A DNA stretch of 39,082 nt from a virus: positions 1-39,082 of the IMG/VR virus record IMGVR_UViG_3300036444_000014; one strand, written 5' to 3'. This document shows positions 7,858-16,102 of the stretch, piece after piece. Made by a program: the position numbers and the translations under genes. Numbering within the stretch: the stretch's first letter is position 1; the number at the start of each line of letters is the position of its first letter. The notes below the pieces were generated by a model. The model was not told where the DNA came from and did no database searches. It saw only the letters and a list, made by a program, of their open reading frames with translations.

Positions 7858-8214
7858 ATGAGGGTTTGGCTTTTGATAGGGTTGATCGCGATACCGTCGG
7901 CGATCGACGCACAACCGGCGGATTGCACAGTTGAACGGCATCCTTTGGATACCCTGCTCGATAGCCACGAGACGGCGCTGCCGAAACGATATGTCCTGAA
8001 ATGCCCAGGACGCACGACCGGAGAATTTCGGGAGTATGGCGGCCGCAGGCAGTATCGCGGCACGCTGGACGGCGAACCGATCGAAGGCCGATCGGTCGGC
8101 CCCTACGGAAACAGTTTCGAATTTCGCCGCTCCCCGGATCCGATCGACGACATGATCGGCGGCCTGCGTTCTGGTCGCCGTGGTCGCTCGGCGCCCTTGG
8201 AGGACGACGACTAA
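7858..8214 (+). CDS. Secreted small protein on opposite strand (candidate moron)
   Basis: A 118-residue protein with a clear Sec signal peptide (MRVWLLIGLIAIPSAIDAQ). The mature part holds two cysteines about 30 residues apart and a Gly/Arg-rich middle, and ends with an acidic PLEDDD. AGGGGTGG lies just before the ATG at 7858; an in-frame ATG at 7816 would bury the signal peptide. It is the only gene facing right inside a 25-kb leftward operon. Its TAA overlaps the stop codon of the convergent ejection-protein gene by 2 nt. That layout is typical of lysogenic-conversion genes with their own promoter, but no good -35/-10 pair is visible. I do not recognise the family. Confidence 0.65.
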   Translation: MRVWLLIGLIAIPSAIDAQPADCTVERHPLDTLLDSHETALPKRYVLKCPGRTTGEFREYGGRRQYRGTLDGEPIEGRSVGPYGNSFEFRRSPDPIDDMIGGLRSGRRGRSAPLEDDD

Positions 8215-10712
8215 GGCGCGTCTGCCACTCCCGGGCCACGCTCCGGCGCGATCTCCCCCGGTCGCCACCAATAGCCCTGCCCGGTTTCGCGCCGCAGCGT
8301 CTGCTCGCGCTGGCGCAGCGCCTTGTGCCCATCCGGCCGCGCCATGTAATCGAGCTGGTCGAACAGCACGCGATCGAAGGCCGGCCCCAACATCCACATT
8401 TGTCCGCCCGGGGCGTTGTCGCGCAGGAATTTGACCGCAGGCGCGCCGACACTGTTCTTGCCCGTATAGGCCGATTTGATGGCGCTCTGGCCGATGCGCA
8501 GCACATCGCCGCCGGTTTGCACCAATGGCCCGGCGAAGGTTTCCGCGATCGAATGGCCGAACCGCGTCTGATCGGCGAACAGGAAATCGGAATAGATGCC
8601 GAGGCCGCCGCCGGTGGCGAGGCCCGCCAGCCAAAATTTCGGGTCCTTCGGGTCCATCACGTCCTTGCCGGCGACGATCTGTTTCGCCTGATAAGCGATG
8701 CCGCCGGTGACGGCGCCCGCGATCAGCATCGGCGCCACATAGGCCGCGCCGCGCGCGATGCGCGGCAGGCCGGTCGCCGGCCCCAGCTCATGCGCCAAGG
8801 CATTGCCCCATGTCAGCATGTAAGAGGCAGTGAAGCTCTTGAACATCGTGCCGGAGCGCACCAGTTCGCCGACGAAGGTTCCCTCGCGCGTGCCGGCGGA
8901 CATGATCGCCTTGCCGCGATGCGTCGAGGTCGGCACCGCCCGTTCCGTTTCCTGCAGGATCATTTCGGTATATTTCAGCGCCGCGTCGCGCGCCAACGGA
9001 TCGTCGGCCTGGGCGATGTCGCGGGCCAGCAGATAACGCGCCCCGCTCTCCGGCTCGTCGACCGCCGCTTTCTGCATCGCGCGCCAATGATCGGCGGAGA
9101 TGCCATAGCCTTCCATCGTGCCGCGCAGGCGCGCCGGCAAATCGGCAAAGGCCGTGCCATGATGATCCGCCGCATAGCCCATGAAGTCGAGCCCGAAGGC
9201 CGCCTTGCCGGCGCGGGTCCACGGCTCGAGCCCCGTCCAGTTCAACACCCGATCAGGCAGCCACCGCGTCCACTCCGGGCCGCCGACGCTGCCGGCAAAG
9301 CGCGCCTCCTGATGCATGACATGCATCGCCGCCTCGATATTAAGGCCGGCCCGCAGCGCATAGGCTTTGCCGTCCTGCGTCATGTTCTGGACGATCGACC
9401 GCGCCATATTGGCGACGGGCATCCCCGTGAGCATACGCGCTTGCACCTGCAAACGCGGGTCGTCGAAAAAGGCGGTGATAGCGGCTTTGTCGAGCCGCGC
9501 CGACACGATGATGTTGCGCATGCCCGCCAGCCCGTTTGCCAGCATGGAATTGACCGGGCCGGCCGAACCGCGGATTTGCCGCCACGTGTTATCAATCAGA
9601 TAGTCGGCGGCATTCTCGCGCACGAAAGCCGAGATGGCGGCCGCCGCGCCGTCCTTGCCCGAATACCATAGCGACGGCTTGCCGGTGATGGCCTTCGCCC
9701 GCTCCTGTTCGACCACCTGTTTCAACCAGGTAATCGTCGCCTCCGGGTTCGGCCCGAGGATCTGCATCGACGCCACGTCGCGCGCCATCGAGCGCAGATG
9801 CGATGTCATCACGGCGAAGGTGTCGCCGGCGCCGAAATCGCGGTTATAGGCGCGCCATTCGTCAGGCCCCTTGAAGACGAGAAAGCGATGATCCTGCCGG
9901 CGATTGGCGAGCGCACCCTGCCCGATGGGCTGGCGGCTCGCTTCCCGCGTCGACCAGCCATCCGTCACCACGCTTTCCCACACGTGATCCAGCACCTCAT
10001 CCAGCCGCTCGCGGCCGATGCCGGGCGCTTGCGTCAAGGGATCGCGCATCTTCGCCGTGTCGAGCATCGGCGCGATGGCACGTTTCCATTCCTCGCGGCC
10101 GGCCCGCAGCAAAGCGGAGGCGTCATGAATTTGCGGCAGGCCCCAACTTTCGAGCTTGGCGATATTGCCGCCGGCCTCGTTGAACATCTGCCGGAATTTT
10201 TCCGCCTGTTCGGAAAACGCCGCATGGAACGCCCGCGCCTGCTCGCTGGTCTCACGGCCGAAAGCCGCGTCGACCACACCATCGATCGCCGATCGCGCGC
10301 GATATTGCCCGGTCAGATAGGTGCGCCGCGTCTCATACAGCATCCGCTCCATGGTGGCCGTGCTGTCCGACATCAGCGCATGAAAGCGCCCGACAACGCT
10401 CGAATAGCCGGCATGGCCCCAATGTTCGAGCAGATTGACGACACCCGACAGAATGTCCGCCTGGCCACGACTGTTGCGGAAGGCTTTCAGGTCGGCGCCG
10501 ATCCGCTCGGCGCTCGCTTTCGCCAGGAGAGCCTGCCGCTGTTTCAGGGCGGCCTCGGCGCGCAATTCCGCTTCGAGCGCGGTCTTGGCCGCAGCAGTAT
10601 TGCCGGCGTTCTCGCGCGTCAATCGATCGAACCGCGCCAGAAAGCGGTCATGTTCGTTCTTGGTGATGCCGCCCACTTCCAGGGCCTCGGCCATACAATC
10701 GCGAAAGCTCAT
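8211..10712 (-). CDS. Large internal virion/ejection protein (T7 gp16 position)
   Basis: An 833-residue, mainly helical protein that starts with a charged helical region (about 1-70). It has several Ala/Gly-rich amphipathic stretches and a hydrophobic segment at about 655-675 (VAPMLIAGAVTGGIAYQAK). It is the third of three large genes between tail tubular protein B and the tailspike, the place of T7 gp14-gp15-gp16, whose products are ejected into the envelope to carry DNA into the cell. No lysozyme motif like that of T7 gp16 is seen. The ATG overlaps the stop of the preceding gene as ATGA; a GTG 9 nt upstream is less likely. Ejection function is inferred from position and composition. Confidence 0.7.
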   Translation of the reverse strand: MSFRDCMAEALEVGGITKNEHDRFLARFDRLTRENAGNTAAAKTALEAELRAEAALKQRQALLAKASAERIGADLKAFRNSRGQADILSGVVNLLEHWGHAGYSSVVGRFHALMSDSTATMERMLYETRRTYLTGQYRARSAIDGVVDAAFGRETSEQARAFHAAFSEQAEKFRQMFNEAGGNIAKLESWGLPQIHDASALLRAGREEWKRAIAPMLDTAKMRDPLTQAPGIGRERLDEVLDHVWESVVTDGWSTREASRQPIGQGALANRRQDHRFLVFKGPDEWRAYNRDFGAGDTFAVMTSHLRSMARDVASMQILGPNPEATITWLKQVVEQERAKAITGKPSLWYSGKDGAAAAISAFVRENAADYLIDNTWRQIRGSAGPVNSMLANGLAGMRNIIVSARLDKAAITAFFDDPRLQVQARMLTGMPVANMARSIVQNMTQDGKAYALRAGLNIEAAMHVMHQEARFAGSVGGPEWTRWLPDRVLNWTGLEPWTRAGKAAFGLDFMGYAADHHGTAFADLPARLRGTMEGYGISADHWRAMQKAAVDEPESGARYLLARDIAQADDPLARDAALKYTEMILQETERAVPTSTHRGKAIMSAGTREGTFVGELVRSGTMFKSFTASYMLTWGNALAHELGPATGLPRIARGAAYVAPMLIAGAVTGGIAYQAKQIVAGKDVMDPKDPKFWLAGLATGGGLGIYSDFLFADQTRFGHSIAETFAGPLVQTGGDVLRIGQSAIKSAYTGKNSVGAPAVKFLRDNAPGGQMWMLGPAFDRVLFDQLDYMARPDGHKALRQREQTLRRETGQGYWWRPGEIAPERGPGVADAP

Positions 10713-13198
10713 GCCGCACACACCTTGATGATGTCGGCCGAACGCGCCTCGCGCTCGCCGATCTGCACCGCGCCGTCGGCCGTCAACTTACCGGCCTGCC
10801 CCATGTCATCGACAAAAGGCGTCAATTCGAACATATCGCCGCCGCGCGACCCATCGCCCATCAATTCATGAACAGTCGGCGGCGCCTTCTCAACTTTGGC
10901 GGCTGGTGCAGTCCCCTCGCCGGCGGGCTTTTCCACGACCGGCTGCAATGCCTCGATCTGCGCTCGCGCTTCCGGCCCGGTCGGAACCTCCGGCGCCTGG
11001 CGCGGCGCATCGAGAAAGCGTGGGCGATCCAGCCCGACGATGCCCTCACGTTCGACCAGATCGGCGACCTGATCGACGAAACGCCGCGCCGGTCCCTGCA
11101 GGTCGCGCGGGTTTTGCTGCAAGGCGCGAGCGGCATCGTTCAAGGCATCGCTGATCGGGCCGGCGCGGCGCGCCAGCCGATCGATGATATCGCCGATCAA
11201 TCGAGCCTGGTCGGCCTTGCCCGCGTTCGCATCGATCAGGCGATTGCCGGCGCCTTCGATCCGCTGCGCTTCCTTCACCAGCAGGCCGAAAATGCGGGCG
11301 TCGTCGGTCAATAGCTTCTGGGCAGCACTCAGCGTCTTGATCCTCTCGCGCATCAAGGTGCGCGTCGTTTCCATCTGGCCGAACAGCGCCATCTGCGTTT
11401 CATGTGAAACGCCCGCCGACATGGCTTCGCCGATGACGATACGCGCCTCGGCTTCGTTCTGCGGCGCGAACTTGATCAGATCGTCCATCAAAGCCGCATG
11501 CATGGTCGGGTTCGGCGCCATCGTGCCGACGTGCTGCGCCCAATTGGGCGGCACGACGTTGTTCAGCACCATGCCCCAGGCGTCATCCGACAACATCGCC
11601 AGCCCGCGCGCCTGCCTGATTTTCGGATCGGTGACGGGCAAGGTGCCGTCCCACAGGTCCGGCCGCTCGCGCAAAATGCGCGCGGTGTCGATCGCATCGC
11701 CGCTGCCTTCCTGAATGTTCTTGCGGGCGGCGATGGCGCGCACGTCCTGCGGTGTCCACCCATCAGCCTCGCGGAAGCGGAAGGCGTCCAGCATGATGTC
11801 GGCGCCCGGGTCCTCCTGGCGTAGGCGACGCGCGAGGCCCAGGCGCTGATGGCCGTCGGCGATAACCAGATCGCCGCTGCCCCGCTCGAACACCATCGCC
11901 TTGCCGGAGGCGAGCGGGTCCCATCGTTCGATGAATTTCAGCCGATCGGTGACGCCAGCATGATCGCCGCCACCCTTGTATTGAAAGGCCGCGGCGTCTG
12001 TCCCGATCGTCAGCGGATCGAACCGGCCGGCGCCGACCGGCTTGCCGAGATAGGTCACGGGCGCCGACGGGTCGGCATCGTCGGCGAACAGGCTGAATTG
12101 TTCCTCGCGCGCCACGGGCGGTGGCTCCGGCGGCGGATTGTTCACCGGATCGTCGGCGAAGCGCACCGCCTCTCGGAACGCCTGGGCATGATCGGCCTCG
12201 GAAACGCCCGGCGGCGGCTTGCCCATGGCACGCCGATCCGACCGTTCGCTGGCGATGGCGGCGCGAAGGATATCCGCTTCCTCCGGCGGCAGGTGTTTGG
12301 CGATGGTGCTGGCGGACTCCAGATCGCCGCTGGCGGCCTTCTGCACCATTTCCGGGGTGACGGCACCCCTGCCGCGCATAGCCGCCCTGGCGCCCTCAAA
12401 ACCGCCGCCGAACGCCGCCCCGAACAGGAAGGCCATGCCCACGTCCTCGGCCGCCGGCAGGATGCCGTTTTCGCGGCCGCGATCGGCGCGCCATTGCTGC
12501 ACCGCCGGCTCGGAGAGGATTTGCAGACCGGCATTGACAGCGCCCTGGCGAAAGGCCCCTTCCACGACCTTGCCGAAGACGCTGACCGCCTTGGACTGCC
12601 CTCCGCCCGCCAGCAGCCCCACCAATTGGATCGGATCACGGAACGACCCGGCCATGCCGCCCGCCAGCTGCGCCACGAACGGCCCGGCGCTGCCCTTCGA
12701 GCCGGCATAGGCGCGGTCAGCGTCGTCGATCGCCTGCTGTGCCAGAAGCTTCGCCCGGGTGTTCACCGACGTGCCGCTGTCGGCAATTTGATGCTGGTCC
12801 TTCAGCGCCTGCATCTTTTCCTCGAACACGGCGAGGCGCAGTTGCGACAGCGCATAGCGGTCCTCGGCATTGGTCCCGTCGGGGTAATGCCCTTTGGTGT
12901 CGCGAAAACGCTGCCGCGCTTCCACGTCATAGCCGCCACTGAATGGATCTTCGAGTTCCTGGCCGGTGATGGTTTTCAAGGTGCGGATGTTATCCGACAC
13001 CACATCCGCCATCGCGGCCTCGCGCCCGTTGAAATTCTGGTCGTATTGAGCGCGGCGCCGCGCCGTCTGAAACACGTTGACGAGGCCGGGCGTGCCGCCT
13101 TCCTCATAGATTTTCGCCAGCACGTCGACACCGCCATCATCCTCGCTGGCAGCGGTCGACAGGATTGACGGTTCCTCGATCCCTTCAAGGATTGGCAT
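10709..13198 (-). CDS. Ejection-type protein with ParB-like domain
   Basis: An 829-residue protein. Residues about 190-280 are Gly/Ala-rich and hydrophobic (PFVAQLAGGMAGSFRDP, AFLFGAAFGGGFEGARAAM), as in ejection proteins. Residues about 390-510 contain a ParB/Srx-type domain: RFDPLTIGTDAAAFQYKGG, then VIADGHQRLGLARRL with the signature D448-G-H-Q-R452, then RAIAARKNIQEGSGD. ParB-like domains of the DdrB type occur in so-called polyvalent proteins that phages and plasmids send into the recipient with DNA. The C-terminal third is helical. The ATG at 13198 overlaps the preceding gene by 14 bp and its ribosome binding site is weak. The ParB call is from the motif; catalytic activity is unknown. 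Confidence 0.72.
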   Translation of the reverse strand: MPILEGIEEPSILSTAASEDDGGVDVLAKIYEEGGTPGLVNVFQTARRRAQYDQNFNGREAAMADVVSDNIRTLKTITGQELEDPFSGGYDVEARQRFRDTKGHYPDGTNAEDRYALSQLRLAVFEEKMQALKDQHQIADSGTSVNTRAKLLAQQAIDDADRAYAGSKGSAGPFVAQLAGGMAGSFRDPIQLVGLLAGGGQSKAVSVFGKVVEGAFRQGAVNAGLQILSEPAVQQWRADRGRENGILPAAEDVGMAFLFGAAFGGGFEGARAAMRGRGAVTPEMVQKAASGDLESASTIAKHLPPEEADILRAAIASERSDRRAMGKPPPGVSEADHAQAFREAVRFADDPVNNPPPEPPPVAREEQFSLFADDADPSAPVTYLGKPVGAGRFDPLTIGTDAAAFQYKGGGDHAGVTDRLKFIERWDPLASGKAMVFERGSGDLVIADGHQRLGLARRLRQEDPGADIMLDAFRFREADGWTPQDVRAIAARKNIQEGSGDAIDTARILRERPDLWDGTLPVTDPKIRQARGLAMLSDDAWGMVLNNVVPPNWAQHVGTMAPNPTMHAALMDDLIKFAPQNEAEARIVIGEAMSAGVSHETQMALFGQMETTRTLMRERIKTLSAAQKLLTDDARIFGLLVKEAQRIEGAGNRLIDANAGKADQARLIGDIIDRLARRAGPISDALNDAARALQQNPRDLQGPARRFVDQVADLVEREGIVGLDRPRFLDAPRQAPEVPTGPEARAQIEALQPVVEKPAGEGTAPAAKVEKAPPTVHELMGDGSRGGDMFELTPFVDDMGQAGKLTADGAVQIGEREARSADIIKVCAA

Positions 13199-15581
13199 TT
13201 TTGAGCGTTCCAAATGGGCTGGGTGCGGCCGCCGGTTTGTCATCCGCTTTCACTTCGGCCTTCGTCGGCGGCCGCGCCACAGGAGCGCTGTCCCGCCACG
13301 CGCCAGGCACGCGCTGGCGCAGGGTCTCCCCCATGGCTTCGATATCGAGCACGAACGTTTTGCCACCCGGCGCCATCACCCATTGCGGGTCCGGCCCTTT
13401 CGGATCGCCCAAGGCGACGCGATATTGACCATGACCGATGGACACCAGATTTCCCGTCCTGATCTGTTTGGCGCTGATCGGCTTGCCGTCGATCGTCGTC
13501 GGCGGGCTCGGAAGCTTTTTCAAATCGTCGTCGCGGATGGCATTGATCACCTGTGTGAAGCCGTCGGCACGGACGCCCGGTGGCAAGGCCACGCGCTGCG
13601 GGCGCCACCAATTGTTGACGGTGCCGTTTTTGAAATCGCCGACGCCGCCATATTGCACACCGTCGACATAGCTCGCGCCAGCCGCGATCTGCGCATCTCG
13701 CTTCAAGGCCGGGCCGCTATCGCCCGATAGATCGCCATTGTAATTCCGGCTCATGCCCTGCGCCTGCCACATGGCGACGGCGGCGGCGCGCGCCTGTTCG
13801 CCGAACTGCGGCATGGTGGCGAACGCCTCGCCATATTCGCTCTCGAACATCTTATCGGCGGTCGCTTTCTGCGGCGTGCGGTTCGGCTCGCGCAACATCC
13901 GCGTGGCCTTTTCGTCCGAATGCAGGCGCTTGCGCTCGGCATAATCGCGCAGGCCCTGCGGATCGGCGCCCAGCATGGCGAGCTTGCCGACATGGGCGAA
14001 GTCGGGCGCATCGCCGCCGATCTCTCGGAACACGCGGCCGGCATCAGGCCCCATCGCCTGCACGATATCGCCGGCCACCTCGATCATGCGCGGGCCGCCG
14101 GTCGCCGCGATGCTGCGGAATAGATCGCGCTCGCCCGGCAGCAGGAAATTGCCACGCTGGCCGTAATGATCCTCAGCAGTTTTCAACTCTGCGGCCCGCT
14201 GCACCAGGCCACCCCGGAACATGCCGCGATCGGCAACGGACAGCGAGACGAACTGACCGTTATCGCCGACGACACCCTCACGCGCTGCGCGAGACAGCAT
14301 GTTGTCCTTCAGGTCCGTGCGCAGGCGCTTTGCGTAATTCTCGGCCGATTGAACCATCAGCCGCTGATCGGCCGTTGCGCCGTCCTTCGCCGCTGCAGCC
14401 CGCAGACTGGCAACCTCCGCCTCGATCGCCTCCGGCCGCATGCCCTTGAAGCGCTGGAACATGGCTTGCGTGGTATCGAGCCGGTCGATCTGCGCCGTCA
14501 CCTCCGGGTCCGGCGAATTGCCATAGGTGTTGCGGATGCGCGCCGTTTCCTGTTGCGGCAGCGTGTCACCCTGTTCGAGCACCTTCTGCGCCGAATTGAC
14601 TTCACGCTTGGCGAGGTTGACATTGCGCGTCGCCTGTCGATCGCGCGTGCTGATGACGCTGCGCATCTGATCAAGCGTGTTCTCATAGGTCTTTTCATCC
14701 ATGCCACGCGTCGCTTTACGCGCGCCGCCCCAATCGGCTTCGAAGCTTTTGATATAAGCCGCCTGCTGTGCCGCTGGCAGCGTCTTGAAATTGGCGAGTG
14801 CCTGATTGCCAAGCGCCATCTGGCGCGTGTCATTTTTGATCTTGTCGCGCTGCACGGCCGTGATCGTGCCCGCGTTATAGGCACCATCGGCCGTGGCATC
14901 GATATCATCTTGGTTTTTCTGCAGCGCCTCGCCGCTGTCACCGGGCAGCGACGACAATCGAGCCTGCGAATTCTGCAACGACTGAATGCCCTGGATGAAC
15001 GACGCCCGGGCATTGTCAGCCTGCCGCTTTTCCATCTCGCCGCGCGCGTAACGCACATAGCCTTGGCGGATAGCCGAGAAACGATCCTCGAAATGCGCCT
15101 GCACCGCCGGAAACACATCGGCGGTTTTAGGATCACCGTCGACGCCACGCAGCATCGTGTTATAGAGCTTGTCCAAGCCGCCGTTGAGCCGATCGACAGT
15201 GCGTTCGCCCGGCGGCAGCTTTTCCCACTCCGCATAAACCGCCTCGGTGCCGTCGCGAATTTTCGCGTTAAGCCGGTTCTGATAGGTGGCCATGCCGGCG
15301 GCATCATAGGCTTTGCCGCGCGCCGTCCAGTCGTTCGTCGGGCGCCAGCCGTCCTCCAAGGCCGCCAAGGTGCCGGCCTCGCGCCCTTCGATCTTCGCCT
15401 GATCCTCGGCGATGGAAAAAAACCGATCGGAAATGCCGGCGAAGACACTGGCCGCCTTGTCGTCGGCAAGGCCGGCGCCGGTCGCCGATCGATAGTCCGT
15501 ATTGCCCGGTCGCGCCGCAGCCATATCGAAGGTCGGCAGGCTACCCTTAATGTCCGGGGATGATGCGCGATTGTTAGCCAT
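13185..15581 (-). CDS. Internal virion protein (T7 gp15 position)
   Basis: A 798-residue, mostly helical, charged protein rich in Ala, Gln, Arg and Asp with no membrane segment. The C-terminal part (about 655-770) is more beta-like (GVQYGGVGDFKNGTVNNWWR, ISAKQIRTGNLVSIGHGQYR). It is the second of the three large genes that follow the tail tubular genes, so it likely forms part of the internal core or ejectosome. The ATG at 15581 shares one base with the stop of the preceding gene (TGATG), indicating coupled translation. No enzymatic motif was seen. Confidence 0.68.
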   Translation of the reverse strand: MANNRASSPDIKGSLPTFDMAAARPGNTDYRSATGAGLADDKAASVFAGISDRFFSIAEDQAKIEGREAGTLAALEDGWRPTNDWTARGKAYDAAGMATYQNRLNAKIRDGTEAVYAEWEKLPPGERTVDRLNGGLDKLYNTMLRGVDGDPKTADVFPAVQAHFEDRFSAIRQGYVRYARGEMEKRQADNARASFIQGIQSLQNSQARLSSLPGDSGEALQKNQDDIDATADGAYNAGTITAVQRDKIKNDTRQMALGNQALANFKTLPAAQQAAYIKSFEADWGGARKATRGMDEKTYENTLDQMRSVISTRDRQATRNVNLAKREVNSAQKVLEQGDTLPQQETARIRNTYGNSPDPEVTAQIDRLDTTQAMFQRFKGMRPEAIEAEVASLRAAAAKDGATADQRLMVQSAENYAKRLRTDLKDNMLSRAAREGVVGDNGQFVSLSVADRGMFRGGLVQRAAELKTAEDHYGQRGNFLLPGERDLFRSIAATGGPRMIEVAGDIVQAMGPDAGRVFREIGGDAPDFAHVGKLAMLGADPQGLRDYAERKRLHSDEKATRMLREPNRTPQKATADKMFESEYGEAFATMPQFGEQARAAAVAMWQAQGMSRNYNGDLSGDSGPALKRDAQIAAGASYVDGVQYGGVGDFKNGTVNNWWRPQRVALPPGVRADGFTQVINAIRDDDLKKLPSPPTTIDGKPISAKQIRTGNLVSIGHGQYRVALGDPKGPDPQWVMAPGGKTFVLDIEAMGETLRQRVPGAWRDSAPVARPPTKAEVKADDKPAAAPSPFGTLKNANP

Positions 15582-16102
15582 CAACCAATACCCATCAGGC
15601 TAGAGATACCTTTGAACGCATAGCCGATGGCACCCAGCGTGCCGGCGGCCTGTTCTTCGCGGCTCTTCTGGATCGCAGCAAACGAGTTGATGATGTGACG
15701 ACGAGAGCGCATGGAGCCCGCCAGTTGCGCCACGTTGCCACTCGCCACTTCGCTCTGCGTCATCGATCGCCGCGTGTCGGCTGCGACGCCGGACCCGATG
15801 TCGACGCCCGACGCCGCATAGGCGCTGTCGCGCTGCGCCAACTGTCCCAGCAACTGCTGTTTGAGCCCAAGCTGTTGCTGCTCGGTATCCACCTTGACGA
15901 TCTCGGCCTGGTTCCATTCGTCAATGGCCTGGACGCGCGCCGCCTGTGCTTTGGCGCGCCCGGCCGCGATCGCCGATATGGCACTGATCGTCGACGCCGC
16001 CATACCAAGGCCGCCAGAAATGCGCGAACCGGAAAGGCCCATGCGCTTTCCGAAGCCGCTCACATCATCCATCATGCCGGACAACATATCGAGGTCTATC
16101 AT
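15581..16102 (-). CDS. Small internal virion protein (T7 gp14-like)
   Basis: A 173-residue protein. An Ala/Ile/Ser-rich helix (about 30-55, GMAASTISAISAIAAGRAKA) is followed by a long Gln-rich coil and a Gly/Ser block (AASGVDIGSGVAADTRR), then a final helix ending in Gly-rich residues. This layout, with an SGVDxGSG-type block, is typical of T7 gp14-like core proteins that form the outer-membrane channel on ejection. Start and preceding stop overlap as ATGA. It is the first of the three ejection genes. Confidence 0.7.
   Translation of the reverse strand: MIDLDMLSGMMDDVSGFGKRMGLSGSRISGGLGMAASTISAISAIAAGRAKAQAARVQAIDEWNQAEIVKVDTEQQQLGLKQQLLGQLAQRDSAYAASGVDIGSGVAADTRRSMTQSEVASGNVAQLAGSMRSRRHIINSFAAIQKSREEQAAGTLGAIGYAFKGISSLMGIG

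Noticed and set aside
8001-9671. 556-codon plus-strand frame opposite the gp16-position gene and overlapping the secreted-protein gene
   Set aside because: Antisense shadow; the secreted protein in another frame has a signal peptide and ribosome binding site instead.
11849-13168. 439-codon plus-strand frame opposite the ParB-containing gene
   Set aside because: Same antisense artefact; composition dominated by Arg, His and Gly, no motif and no start signal.
14166-15563. Long open frame on the plus strand opposite an internal virion gene
   Set aside because: Mirror frame typical of GC-rich coding DNA: no ribosome binding site, His/Arg-rich nonsense-like composition, fully antisense to a well-supported gene.
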